Shown here: one piece after another, positions 11,001-22,050 of the stretch
How the letters are laid out: each line of letters starts with the position of its first letter
How positions within the stretch are numbered: position 1 is the stretch's first letter
NCBI GenBank assembly: GCA_024349245.1
Contig: JALDNG010000879.1
Location: forward strand, 16,276-80,275
Direction: 5' to 3'
Length of the DNA stretch: 64,000 nt
From: Neodontobutis hainanensis
Taxonomy: Eukaryota > Chordata > Actinopteri > Gobiiformes > Odontobutidae
The notes under the pieces: model-generated
The model's database searches: none
Seen by the model: only the letters and a program-made list of their open reading frames with translations
What the model was told of the DNA's origin: nothing
Translations under genes and position numbers: made by a program

Positions 11001-11968
11001 TTCTCAGGGGGCCTTGCTAAGTCTAGCTAAATAGCTTTTATCAGAATAATTTGAAAGAAAACGCTTGAAACACCTTGTCCACGAACCCACTATGTAGATC
11101 TTTGAATAAGCCTGAAGTGGGATCAAGCATTTGCATTGTACTCATTTGACACATAATGAATGATGGCAAACTAAATAAAGTTCTAATTGTTTTACAAAAT
11201 ATATGAATGTACTTGGTAGGTCACCCTGAGTCTTTAAGCTCCAAGTCCCGTTGCAAAATTCCACTGTCCACGAACACACTATTTTTTTTTTACATTGAAT
11301 AAATCTAAAATGGGATATTCATATTTCAGCCCTGTAAAGAGTTCCACCAAATCTGTGCTCCTGTATTCAACCCCGTGCCCTCTAGCAGGGTGCAGAGTTT
11401 AAAAAAGATTAAAGAAATTTTTTTGAGAACCAGGACCGGGGGCCCACTATGGTCCCTCGTTTACACGAGAACGGGCGCCCTTTCTCGGGGAAAAGATGGA
11501 CCAGAATGGGCCTCCGATCCTGGTTCTCCGAAAAAAAAATTAAACTACAAAATTTCTGAAATAGCCATTTTGTAGACCCCCATGCGTAAATGCCAACTGC
11601 CAATTTTGGTTCGATTTGGTCCTTTTTTGACCAAGTTATGTCCGGTGAAAATCCAACGAGCCAAGTCCAGAAAGGCGCACCATTCTCGGACTACTTCACG
11701 GGGTGAAAGGGGTCTGGCCTGGTTCTCCCGAAATTTTTTTAAGCTATGAAAATTCGGAAATAGCCATTTGTAGACCCCATGCGTAGATGCCAACTGCTAA
11801 TTATGGTTCTTGTTGGTTTTTACCAAGTTAAGTCCGTGAAAATCCGACGAGCCAAGCCCAGAAAGGCGCACCATTCTCGGACTACTTCGGGGTGGAGGGG
11901 TCTTGTACTCCGACGAACAATAAGTAACCCTGGTTCTCCGAGCTGCACTGTGCTGCACTCTGGCTTGA

Positions 11969-12320
11969 GAGCTCAGGGTGCAGGCTCACAGCCTCTGCTA
12001 CTCTGCCCCAGCCGCAAAACAGTCCATCTCACTCAATGGGAAATTAGGAAGGGGCCCTGCAATGGCAAGTCTTGTCATCCCATCTACCAAGCATCAAGTT
12101 CGGACGAAAAAGAACAGCAGTTTTGCTCAAACTGTGTTCTCGAAAACTGCGTTCTTATAAATCTGCCGGTACCCCTTCTGGTCGCGTTGGGGAAAGTGGC
12201 GCTGCCAGACGTAAAAAGGCCTCAGCCCGGCACAAATATCGATCCAGGGATTTTTGTATAAGGCCAAAATAATCCCTGCCGGAGTAGAACAAACTTGCGT
12301 TGAAAGTTTTGGGATTTTTA
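11969..12320. repeat. Secondary repeat inside satellite block, copy 1
   Basis: Contains aattaggaaggggccctgca, gcatcaagttcggacg and aaaggcctcagcccggcac. A near copy lies at 12965-13255, and HOR2 has a single copy at about 53995-54290. Not recognised. Confidence 0.75.
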
Positions 12321-12364
12321 TTTCTAAAGTTCATTTTTTACTTTTTCACCCGCAGACTGCACGC

Positions 12365-12390
12365 TTCAGCCCGGGCACTCCCGGGCTGAA
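12365..12390. repeat. Perfect 11-bp hairpin
   Basis: TTCAGCCCGGG and CCCGGGCTGAA flank the loop CACT, with an A/T-rich run behind it. It is conserved at 54323-54348. It resembles a terminator hairpin in shape only; function unknown. Confidence 0.8.
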
Positions 12391-12964
12391 AAATTTCAAA
12401 CTTTTTTTAAAGATATAAAATTCGGAGATTGTCATTTTGTAGAGCCCCATGAGTAGAGCCTGACTGCCAATTTTGGTTCGATTTGGTCCTTTTTGACCAC
12501 GTTAAGTCCGGTGAAAGGCCAACAAGCCAAGCCAGAAAGGCGCACCATTCTCGGACTATCTCACGGTGTGGAGGGGTCTGGCCTGGTTCTTCCGAAAAAA
12601 TCTTTTCAAGCTATGAAAATTCGGAAATAGCCATTTTGTAGACCCCATGCGTAGATGCCAACTTCCAACTGTGGTTCGAATTGGTCCTTTTTGACCAAGT
12701 TAAGTCTGGTGAAAATCAAGAGCCAAGCCCAGAAAGGCGCACCATTCTCGGACTACTTCACGGGTGAAGGGGTCTGGCCTGGTTCTCCTGAAAAATTTTT
12801 TCAAGCCATGAAAATTCGGAAATTGCCATTTTATAGAACCCCATGCGTAGATACCAACTGCCAATTTTAGTTCGATTTGGTCTTTTTTGAGCAAGTTATG
12901 TCCGGTGAAAGGCCGACGAGCCAAGCCCAGAAACGCGCACCATTCTCGGACTACTTCACGGGGT

Positions 12965-13255
12965 GAAATTAGGAAGGGGCCCTGCAATGGCAAGTCTCGT
13001 CATCCCATCTACCAAGCATCGAGTTCGGACGAAAAAGAACAGCAGTTTTGCCCAAACTGTATTCTCGAAAACTGCGTTCTTATAAATCTGCGGTACCCCT
13101 TCGGTTCGCGCGGGGGAAAGTGGCGCTGCCAGACGAAAAAAGGCCTCAGCCCGGGCACAAATATCGATCCAGGGGATTTTTGTAAAAGGCCAAAATAATC
13201 CCTGCCAGGAGTAGAACAAATTTGCGTTAAAAGTTTTGGGATTTTTATTTCTAAT
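12965..13255. repeat. Secondary repeat inside satellite block, copy 2
   Basis: Near copy of 11969-12320, inserted in the middle of a 200-bp satellite unit at the point cacggggtgaaattagg. It is absent at the corresponding place of HOR2. Confidence 0.72.
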
Positions 13256-13489
13256 TTTAAAATTTCTTTTTCAACTTTTTTTAAAGATGTAAAAATTCGA
13301 AGATAGCCATTTTGTAGAGCCCCATGAGTAGAGCCCCACTGCCAATTTTGGTTCGATTTGGTCTTTTTTTGACCAAGTTAAGTCCGGTGAAAGGCCAACG
13401 AGCCAAGCCCAGAAAGGCGCACCATTCTCAGACTATTTCACGGTGTGGAGGGGTCTGGGCTGGTTCCGAATTTTTTTATTTTTTTTTAA

Positions 13490-13780
13490 ATCTTTTTCAA
13501 ACTCTGAAACCCAGGTTTAGTGGCCTTAACCCTTAAATTTAGTGGCCCTAACCCTTAAGATGTCTGAGATATAGCGATCCCAATTTAGATTTATTTAATT
13601 TATCAAAATAGTGTGTTCGAATTTGTCAACGGGACTTGGTGTTATAGACTCAGAGTGACATACCGAGCGCAGTCATATAGTTTTTAAAACAATTAGAACT
13701 TTATTTAGTATGCCAACATTCATTATATGTCAAATGAATACAATGCAAATGGTTTATCCCACTTCAGGCTTACTCAGGGT
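13490..13780. other. Spacer between satellite families, no gene seen
   Basis: Holds two short direct repeats (taacccttaa around 13530 and 13550) and a decayed foldback arm (gcgatcccaatttagattta). Counterpart at 54600-54890. Confidence 0.6.
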
Positions 13781-15860
13781 TCGTGGACAAAGTGTTTCAA
13801 GCGTTTCCTTTAAAATAATTTTGATAAAAACTATTTAGCTGGAGTCAGCAAGCCCCCCCTGAGAAGGAAAAATCAAGTCCTGACTCAAAAATCCACTGTC
13901 CACAAACACACTATTTTAGTACATTGAATAAATAGTGAAATGGACACATAGTGCTTTCACGGACAGTAGAATAGGGCAATCGGACACATACTGCTTTTGC
14001 GGACGGTGGATGGTGGAATTGGGTAATTGGACACATAGTGCTTTCGCAGATGGTGGAATTGGGCAACGGGTTGGAATAAATAGTGAAATGGACACATAGT
14101 GCTTTCGCGGACGGTGGACGGTGGAATTGGGTAATCGGACACATAGTGCTTTCGCGGACGGTGGATTTGGGCAATGGGCATTGAATCAATGGTGAAATGG
14201 ACACATAGTGCTTTCGCGGACGGTGGAATAAGGTAATTGGACACATAGTGCTTTCGCGGACGGTGGACGGGCAACGGGTCTCGATCTACCTACTCAGGAG
14301 GACCAGCTGATTGCAGTAATGTAGTTTGTATCATGATAGGACCCCAAAAATATCTCCAGTCATCATCCAGCTTGGTGTTTTCCATGATCCCACTTCAGGC
14401 TTATTCAGTGGTTTTGATAGTGTGTCCGTGGACAGGAGTGTTTGACAATTTTGTTAAAATTTTTGTGATAAAAACTATTTAGCTGGAGTCAGCAAGCCCC
14501 CCCTGAGAAGGAAAAATCAAGTCCTGACTCAAAATTCCACTGTCCACAAACACACTATTTTAGTACATTGAATAAATGGTGAAATGGACACATAGTGCTT
14601 TCGCGGACGGTGGAATAGGGCAATTGGACACATAGTGCTTTCGCGGCAGTGGACGGTGGAATAGGGCAATCGGACACATATTGCTTTTGCGGACGGTGGA
14701 ATTAGCCAACGGGCGTTGAATCAATGGTGAAATGGACACATAGTGCTTTCGCGGACGGTGGAATAGGGCAATCGGACACATAGAGCTTTCGCGGACGGTG
14801 GACGGTGGAATTGGGTAATCGGACACAGTGCTTTCGCGGACGGTGAAGTTGGGCAACGGGCGTTGAATCAATGGTGAAATGGAGACATAGTGCTTTCGCG
14901 GACGGTGGAATAGGGCAAACGGACACATAGTGCTTTCGCGGATGGTGGAATTGGGCAACGGGTCTCGGTTCAACCTACTCAGGAGGACCAGCTGAGTGCA
15001 GTAATGTAGTTTTTTTTTTATGATAGGACCCCCCAAAAATATCTCCAGTCATCATCCAGGTGTTTTCCATGATCCCACTTCAGGCTTATTCAGTAGTTTT
15101 GATAGTGTGTCCGTGGACAGGGAGTGTTTGACAATTTTGTTGAAATTTTTGTGAATAAAACTATTTAGCTGGAGTCAGCAAGCCCCCTCTGAGAAGGAAA
15201 AATCAAGTCCTGACTCAAAATTCCACTGTCCACAAACACACTATTTTAGTACATTGAATAAATGGTGAAATGGACACATAGAGCTTTCGAGTTCGGTGGA
15301 ATAGGGCAATCGAACACATAGTGCTTTTGCGGACGGTGGACGGTGGAATTGGGTAATCGGACACATAGTGCTTTCGCGGACGGTGGAAATGGGCAACGGC
15401 CGTTTAATCAATGGTGAAATGGACACATAGTGCTTTCGCGGACGGTGGAATAGGGCAACGGGCGTTGAATCAATGGTGAAATGGACACATAGTGCTTTCG
15501 CGGACGGTGGAATAGGGCAATCGGACACATAGTGCTTTCGTGGACGGTGGAATTGGGCAACGGGTCTCGGTTCTACATACTCAGGAGGAGCAGCTGAGTG
15601 CAGTAATGTAGCTTGTATTATGATAGGACCCCCCAAAAATATCTCCAGTCATCGTCCAGCTCGGTGTTTTGATGACCCCACTTCAGGCTTATTCAATGGT
15701 TTTTAATAGTCTGTCTGTGGACAGGGAGTGTTTGACATTTTGTTAAAAAATATTGTGATAAAAAAGTATTTAGTTGGTGTTAGCAAGCCCCCCTGACAAG
15801 GGCAAATCAAGTCCCGTTGTCAAATTCCACTGTCCACGAAAGCACTATGTGTCCATTTCG
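13780..15860. repeat. About 650-bp block repeat (HOR1) carrying a CpG-rich minisatellite
   Basis: Blocks share the landmarks agctggagtcagcaagcccc, tccactgtccacaaacacac, a minisatellite array, tctcggttctacctactcag and gataggaccccccaaaaat. Repeats of the first landmark at about 13840, 14483 and 15168 mark three full blocks, followed by a diverged one at 15775. The minisatellite arrays are 13933-14275, 14578-14962 and 15263-15565; their core is ggacacatagtgctttcgcg plus gacggtggaatagggcaatc, 40 bp. Confidence 0.88.
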
Positions 15861-16498
15861 CGAAAGTGTTGCGGGAGGGCCCAAATTTTGCACCCTGGCT
15901 CCTCAGGCCCCCCCAATCGACATATCAAAAGCGCATGTTTCTAGTTCCAAGCCAAACTGTTTTATCCTCCAGAGAAAATCTCTCTCTCAGCCCTGACAAG
16001 CTCAGACAGGCCTTTTTTTTTTAGAGCGGGGGAGGAGAAGACTGTAGCTCTGCAGCCAATTAAGCCAATTAAGCACCTTAACGGTGTCGAAACATCTCCA
16101 AACTTTACTGCATGTTTTAGCGTACTGTGATGAGTAAAAGGAGTCCACCCACGAGTCGATCGGACCTTCCTAGGCGCCGTCCGTGAACACACTATAGACA
16201 ATACATTGAAATAATAGGCAATTGGGAGTTTTCTACAAATTTTGCACGCTGGCTCCTAGGGCCTCCCAGAATGACATATAAAAGACTGCTGGCTTTAGAG
16301 CAAAGGGAAAAAGTCTCAGCCTCCAAAAGACACAGCCTATAACGGGTTCTGACCATTGACCCTGAACATCATTTGACCCATTAACAATGTCGTAGCCTCA
16401 CCAAACTTTACCACACTCTTCTACGCACTGTGACGAGAAAAAGGAGTCCACTCCCGAGTCAATCGGACCTTTCCAAGCGCCGTCCATGAACACACTAC
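15840..16498. repeat. Two about 320-bp tandem modules (HOR1)
   Basis: Each module runs from aaattttgcac(c/g)ctggctc through ggagtccac(c/t)c to ggcgccgtccgtgaacacac or its variant. The two diverge by many substitutions, so this is an older duplication than the HOR. HOR2 counterparts: 57480-57840 and 57841-58157. Confidence 0.75.
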
Positions 16499-16719
16499 AC
16501 AAAATACATTGAAATAATGGGCAACTTGAATTTGCTCAGAGAGGTCCGTTGTGGTCCAAAATCGAACTGGGAGCTCAGAGGGGGCCCTGGTATGACATAT
16601 CCACAGGGCAAGTCTCCCGGAGAAACTTTGGGCCAAACGGCAAAATTGGCCAGAGGGGGCGCTCCTGCGCGCATCCTCGTGTGGAACATAACCATTTGTC
16701 TGATTCTGGGCCCATTCCG

Positions 16720-17235
16720 ATAAATAGTGGGTTCGTGGACAAAAAGTGGGTTCGTGGAATGTGGGCGGGGCTTTGGAGTGGTCAGCAGTAGTAAGGGGGG
16801 CTCTCCGACACGTTTCCCCGAAATAGTGGGGAAGTGGACACATAGTGGGTCTGTGGGATGTGGGCGGGGCTTAGGAGTGGTCAACAGTGGTCTCCGACAA
16901 ATTTCCTTGAAATAGTGGGGAAGTGGACACATAGTGGGTTCGTGGGATGTGGGCGGGGCTTAGAAGTCGTCAGTGGGGATGTGGGCGTGGCTTGGTAGGG
17001 GTCAGTAATGGTCTCGAGACATTTCTTTAAAATAGTGTGTTCGTGGACAAATAGTGGGTTCTTGGGATGTGGGCGGGGCTTAGGAGTGGTCAGCGACGCG
17101 CTTCCCGAAATAGTGCGAAAGTAGACACATAGTGGTTCCGTGGGATGTGGCTGTGGCTTAGGAGAGGTCAGAAGTGGTCTCTGACTAAATAGTGGGGAAT
17201 TTGACACATAGTGTGTTCGTGGGATTTAGTGCTGG
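16720..17235. repeat. GGGCGGGGC minisatellite (HOR1)
   Basis: Tandem units of about 80-100 bp: aatagtggggaagtggacac, atagtgggttcgtgggatgt, gggcggggcttaggagtggt, cagc. About five to six units, several truncated. Each carries an Sp1-like GGGCGGGGC box and one copy of the window-wide motif atagtgggttcgtgg. Confidence 0.82.
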
Positions 17236-17474
17236 TCAGGGGTCAGAAACACTGGACAAAGTTTCCAGACGGAGCGTGAGCAAACCTAGAGGTGTCCGCC
17301 AATCAACGATGCCAGGAGAAATCGAGTTTTTGGGTCAAAAAATGAGGGGAATCACTAATTGTCAGAATGTAGATTAACTTGGTAGGCATTTTGGATCCGA
17401 ATTCACACTACGATCCCTTCGGGTGACTATTTGTCCGTCGGCAACCAATTTGAATGGGGTTTTTTCCACGAACA

Positions 17475-17905
17475 CACTATAAGTACTTCCTCAGGTTTCT
17501 CACCAGGATGTAGTCGCCAGGCTGGAGTTTTTGGAACTGGTGGGTGGCCGGTTTGGGCAGGGAATCAAGCACCTGAGATCTAATATCAGAGAGAACATTA
17601 GAGAGTGAAATACAATAGGATATCATTGGGTCTGGCAGAGTACAGCCAGTGCTGCAGGTTTGGATGGGGGTCCAAACCCAATTCCAGGAGGTAATCCAAA
17701 CACTATCTCAAAGGGAGAAAGGTTATTTCACGCGCGCACTCTCATCCTCAGGTACATCAAAGCAATAGGCAGACATTTTACCCAAGTTTTACCTGTTGAT
17801 TCAGATATTTTTGCCAATTTGCGTTTCAGAGTGCCATTTTCTCTTTCTACAGCTCCTCCAGAAGCTGGATGGTAGGAGCAATGAGTTTTCAGGTCAAATT
17901 TAGGG
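17475..17905 (-). pseudogene. Endogenous-retrovirus integrase relic (3' end of pol)
   Basis: The minus strand reads HCSYHPASGGAVERENGTLK, then WVKCLPIALMYLR, which is the third catalytic-acid region (the E within AVERENG) and following helix of a gamma/epsilon-type retroviral integrase. Further on, LQPGDYILVRNLRK is the start of the integrase C-terminal domain. The rest of pol, gag, env and LTRs are absent here. It joins the Tc1 fragment at about 17905. This piece is missing from HOR2, where a deletion removed it. Old genomic copy, non-functional. Confidence 0.72.
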
Positions 17906-18040
17906 AGTTCAGGACATTGTCTGGACCAAGACCACACCCCTAAATGCACTGGAACAACTGCCATGTGATTGGTTGATTAGATTCTTGCATTAATGAGAAA
18001 TTGAACAGGTGTTCCTAATATTTCTTTAGGTGAGTATATA
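17904..18040 (-). mobile_element. Tc1-like transposon 5' end fragment
   Basis: Carries ggagttcaggacattgtctg through aacaggtgttcctaatattt to the terminal tttaggtgagtatatata. It matches, base for base over most of its length, the right end of the longer Tc1 copy at 34349-35470. Only the terminal repeat and leader remain. It lies about 80 bp from the tRNA-Ser gene, exactly as at 35470. Confidence 0.85.
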
Positions 18041-18118
18041 TATAATGTACAGAATTACTTCAAAGCACTGAAAACATTATACTTTTCAGGCCATCAAGGC
18101 AATGTACTAACTGTATTG

Positions 18119-18200
18119 CGTAGTTGACAGGATTTGAACCTGTGCGGGGAAACCCCAATGGATTTCGAGTCCATCGCCTTAACCACTCGGCCACAACTAC
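18119..18200 (-). tRNA. tRNA-Ser(CGA), intact
   Basis: 82 nt on the minus strand. Acceptor stem GTAGTTG with CAACTAC is perfect. The anticodon stem ATGGA/TCCAT holds the loop CTCGAAA (anticodon CGA). The long variable arm is TGGGGTTTCCCCGCA, and the T arm ACAGG TTCGAAT CCTGT is perfect. It is a class II serine tRNA, decoding UCG. A TTTT run lies about 50 bases downstream in its own sense. Confidence 0.95.
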
Positions 18201-18863
18201 ACAGGTATCTTATACTGTTACATGTGTGGTAAAGTTTCCTCAATCACAGGATTTTTTGTGGTTAGATGTACTGTACCAGGTTAAGTTGAGTGCATCCCCA
18301 AAACATCAGCGATCCACATCCATACGTCACAGTAGGAATAGTGTATCTTTCAACATAGGCCTTGTTGACTTCTCTCCAAATGTAACGTTTATGGTTATGG
18401 CCACAAAGTTCACTTCAAATGACTTTGTTCCAGATGTTTTGAGACTTGTCTCTGTGCTGTTTGGTGTATTGTAAGTGGGATGCTTTGTAGCATTTGCGTA
18501 GTAATAGTGTGATTAACACCTTCAGCATTCAGTCAGTTATATTTGCTTAATAACATTGCTTCAAGATATAAAATTACATAGATTTGTTACTGTAACTATC
18601 TAATGCTGTGTGTGTATAGGCTGTGTGTATGTCTTATGTGTGTAACTCTGCATTGTGTGTATGTGTGTCAAACCCCTCTCTGCTCTTTGCTCATCTGGCC
18701 AGACTGATATCAGGTTCACCAAGACAGTCTTTGTTTGAAAGACAATGACATTTCATTCAAACAGCAGAGCCTGTGGTCCTATATCACTCCCACATAGAAT
18801 GCATTGCAGTAATCTATAAGAGAGCAAACAAAAGCATGGATTGCTTTTTCAGCGTAAGTCAGC
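18201..18863. other. Conserved flank of tRNA-Ser, no gene seen
   Basis: Present three times: here, 35619-36290 and 59230-59905. It contains a GT-rich simple stretch (about 18600-18670) and a module (gcatttgcgtagtaatagtg) that is also found in reverse complement upstream of each tRNA-Gly (about 2600-2650). Open frames here are short and shared only by duplication. Confidence 0.7.
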
Positions 18864-19049
18864 GTGACTACTGTCAGGAACCAAACTTGTCAGGAACAGG
18901 CAACAGGAAACACAAGGAACACACAATGCTATGGTCCTTCTCCAGTGCTGACAAAGCCCTCCTTTGCTCTGAGGTGATATTGGAGGGGGGTGGTTTGGCA
19001 CTGACCAATGCAGCTGTGACCTTGAGTCTAAGTTCATCAGCTTCATTAT

Positions 19050-19715
19050 GTCGGTAAAACTAAAAACAGCTTCACAAGAGGATGTATCAGCATAGAAGAG
19101 CCAATCCTGGAAGACGTGAATCTGCAGTTCACCTCAACCTCAAAGACAAAGGACATTCCTTTGAGGACAGCAATGTCGAATTTTGGCCAGAGAGGCCAGA
19201 TGGTTTGAGAGAGGGTGAAGGAAGCCATTTTTGTGAAAATGGAAAAGCCTTCGTTGAACAGAGGAGGTGGCCTCAGAATAATGGTGCCTAGTATTTACAA
19301 CAGTGTTCTTAAACCTAAAACAAAAGAGCCCCACCTTAGAACAACCAACATAACACCTGATTAGAACAATGAAACTAACAACCCTGCACCTGAATGGAGC
19401 AGGATCATTAACGACTCTGCATATGTATGGCTCAGTGATACTTACCACCTTGCGCCTGTATGGAGCAATGTCACCAACGACTCTTCGGAGCCTTAACAAC
19501 TTTCACATATGGAGTCACACCTCCCTTTCATGACCAACATCAGAACAGCCTGGCCCATCAGGTTTGGTTTCAGGGGAAACTCCTCCCTTTAGAGATAATA
19601 GCTCAGCTCTCTTACCAGTTGAACTCAGAATTGACAGTCTCTTGGAATAGAGACGAAACGTCTTCATCTTGAAAACGAAGTCCAAATGCTTTTACTCAAA
19701 CCTTTTCTTTTCAAT
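19050..19715 (+). pseudogene. Penelope-like element 3' end (GIY-YIG endonuclease relic)
   Basis: The plus strand reads MYQHRRANPGRRESAVHLNL, KDKGHSFEDSNV, then in another phase FVKMEKPSLNRGGGLRIMVP, the characteristic close of the GIY-YIG domain of fish Penelope-like retroelements (family knowledge). It ends with a tail reading DETSSS followed by tttactcaaaccttttcttt. The reverse-transcriptase part is absent. Frames are broken by indels. It sits just left of the LTR element. Confidence 0.6.
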
Positions 19716-20029
19716 AAAAATTCCGAAAGTGCTAGGTGCAATGTGCAAAAGTGCAGTGAAGGAAAGAGGAGGTCAGTCCTCTCCATCAGTCAACAATCAG
19801 ACCAAGAGGAAGAAGCACAACAACACCGTGGAATGATTCCCTAGTGAATGAGAACCCCCTCGAAAACGAGATGATTCATCTCAAGGGGTTATTCCTCACA
19901 AAATAAATGTGAATAAATAAATAAATAAATTTGAGGCAGCTTAAATATCTCCCCAGTTTGGATAAAACCGAGCCCAACCCCACAGGTAAAATCATCAACA
20001 TTCGCTTTTCCTAAAACAAATGTTAATAA
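19716..20029. other. Spacer with AAAT microsatellite, no gene seen
   Basis: Contains (AAAT)n at about 19908-19932 and an imperfect inverted repeat around aaccccctcgaaaacgagat / atctcaaggggtt (about 19850-19890). It ends with the 4-bp target ATAA (20026-20029). Confidence 0.7.
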
Positions 20030-22041
20030 TGTAGTGAATATGGTCTTATTAATAATAATTATGAATATTAATTATGAAAATTAATAATTAATATTTTGCT
20101 TATCAAAATATTAATTTCTTCGCACCACTCTAGTTTTGAACAGATCCAGAGAAACTGTTTAGTCTAGTCTCATTAATCTAAAGGAAGTAAATTCTTCTCG
20201 TTTTCGAAAATTAATGAATTAAACATTGAAACAGTAAATGTCTTTATGGGATTTTATTAAAGATTATGCAAGATGTTAAAATAACGAATAATGATGATGG
20301 AAGGACACAAAGGGATAATTATTGACACATGAATGGGTAAATCAAAGAACGATAAAACACTTTACTTTCAGAGGATTTTGTGAAACAAAAGAAAGTAGGC
20401 CTATTGATTATTGACTCTATTATCAGATGAGGGGCTGTTACGGAGCGTTTAGAGGGGTTCGATGACGGTTTCTGAGGCCAAGGCTGTTATGTTTATACAG
20501 TTAGACGCCAAACTTGTGTAACGTTTAGACTCACCCTGGGGGTCGTGACTGGTATCAGATCTTAGCGACTAGGACTCCAGAGGTTCTGCAGAACCCTGTC
20601 GCAACCGATGACGTTTGTCGCCTCCAGGATGGCCTGCTGTTTCCACTCTCCAGAGGGGCTGCCGTGGGCCCGGGAGATTCAAAAAGCGTCTCGTTACTGT
20701 CACAACTAGCCAAGCCTTTTAGCATCAGCGTCGTACACTGAGTAAAATCGAGTCCTTCAAATTTATTGCGAAGTCCACTGGAGAAGGTTTAGCGGCTGTG
20801 TTGCTGGCTTAAACTTGCTCGAGAAAGTTAGATTTTAGTCAAGCTAACTCTTTAGCAGGCAGGAAATCTTCAAAAATAAAAGCGAGGCCACTTCCTTTTG
20901 TTGGCAGGCTGGCAGGAAGTAAGCTACTTTGAGCAGCTGTGTGAAGGAAACTTTATCGCGGCAAGCTAAACTTGCAGGCTTTAAAGTACAAAGAAAATTT
21001 ACTGCTACACGAGGTCCGGAGCTTGTGATGGTTTGAGGGCCTACGGCCCTGAACGGACAAGAGGTCCAGTGCGAAGTGAAGAGGAGACGAAGAGTAGTGC
21101 AGAGAGTAGTAGAGTGTGTTTTTGGCTGTGCGCCAGTTTTAACACCTCTGGACAGGGTGTGTCTTACGGAGAAGGCATTGCTTTGGGGGGAGTTTAAATG
21201 TTTAAACTAAGTCTTAAACATTCCTTTTGTTTCACCCTATTTTCCTTGGTTTTCGTAAAACACACAAAAACATTTGTACTTGCAGGATTATGCAAAGAAA
21301 CATTTGTCAGACTTATTATAAAAACATATATTCATTACATTTTATTAACATAAAACGTAACTCTGTAGAAATGGAATAAGGAATTAGTTGCCTTGTAAAA
21401 CTCTGCATCCTGGAAACAAACAGTATAATTGTTAGTACATTCACAATCTTTCTAAGTAATAAAATAACAAAATGTCCTTTAATGAAATAACACCAAATGT
21501 CCTTCTTGAATGCAGAGTCATTTGTGCAGTTAAACCAAAAGGGGGTAGTGTTTGACCATGCCCGAATGACTATGATCAAAGACATTTTCAACTGTCAATC
21601 AGGATTAGAATAAAGTGTTCTCGAGAAAGCTGGATGAACACCTTATCTTCAGAATTTATGACTTTCTGACAGTGGCGTCTATAGCGCCTGGATCTCTCCA
21701 TGAGTCTTTGACCTGGTTGGTCTTTGGTGCTGGTTGGACCTAGGTCCCAGCTTTTATGAAAACAAACAAAATCGTTAATTATAAGTCCTGAAGACTGGTT
21801 CAGTCTTATCCAAGCAAGAAACATCTGTGAATAGTTAAAAGGACACGTTGGTGTCCTTTTATCTGAAAGAAAACGGGTTAGAATGTCTTCTTCTCAAGAT
21901 TTACGCCCACGGCCTGTCTCTGGAGGCCGATGGTGAAACAGTTGTTAATCTTGAAGACCCTTAGTGAAACAGTTTGGAGGTCTGTAAGTGATTAAACAAA
22001 TGTTATAATCCGTGTGGCGTTCTGGAGGCTGATCTGCTATA
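20030..22041 (-). repeat. 3' LTR of the 12-kb element
   Basis: 2012 bp. It differs from the 5' LTR by a few substitutions and short indels (for example cttcgcacc versus ctttcggggcacc near 20118 and 30171). Its outer edge abuts the ATAA duplication. Confidence 0.9.
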
Positions 22042-22050
22042 GTCCCCTTT
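22042..22050 (-). promoter_or_regulatory. Polypurine tract of the 12-kb element
   Basis: Minus-strand AAAGGGGAC lies directly before the 3' LTR. It is followed on the inner side by an 8-bp hairpin (CGACACGG at 22051 with CCGTGTCG at 22075). Confidence 0.75.

Larger units (their letters stand above)
11560..13480. repeat. About 200-bp satellite (HOR1), interrupted tandem copies
   Basis: A unit with the landmarks gccattttgtagaccccatg, ttggttcgatttggtcc, gaccaagttaagtccggtga, gccaagcccagaaaggcgc and actacttcacggggtgaagg recurs about six times, several truncated. The order is interrupted by a second repeat (11969-12320 and 12965-13255). Apparent open frames here are translations of the repeat and carry no recognisable domain. 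Confidence 0.82.

Noticed and set aside
11779..12261. 160-codon plus-strand frame in the satellite block (HOR2 relative at 53757)
   Set aside because: It spans two unrelated satellite families, has no recognisable domain, and its phase differs between HOR copies because of indels.
12365..12390. Rho-independent terminator
   Set aside because: Stem-loop and A/T run look right, but the DNA is eukaryotic, no gene precedes it, and it is part of a satellite unit.
13933..14275. CRISPR-like array
   Set aside because: Repeats are spaced at 37-40 bp, but the intervals are themselves repeats, not unique spacers, and the context is a eukaryotic genome.
13911..15636. Long minus-strand frames with repeated RESTMCPI, FHRPRKHYVS text (also 55006-57181)
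   Set aside because: They are translations of the 40-bp minisatellite in several phases. A 40-bp period is not a multiple of three, so phases rotate, and no frame is conserved between HOR1 and HOR2.
21040..21100. Possible 5S rRNA (gggcctacggccctgaac in the LTR)
   Set aside because: Only a short resemblance to the 5S start; no internal control region follows.
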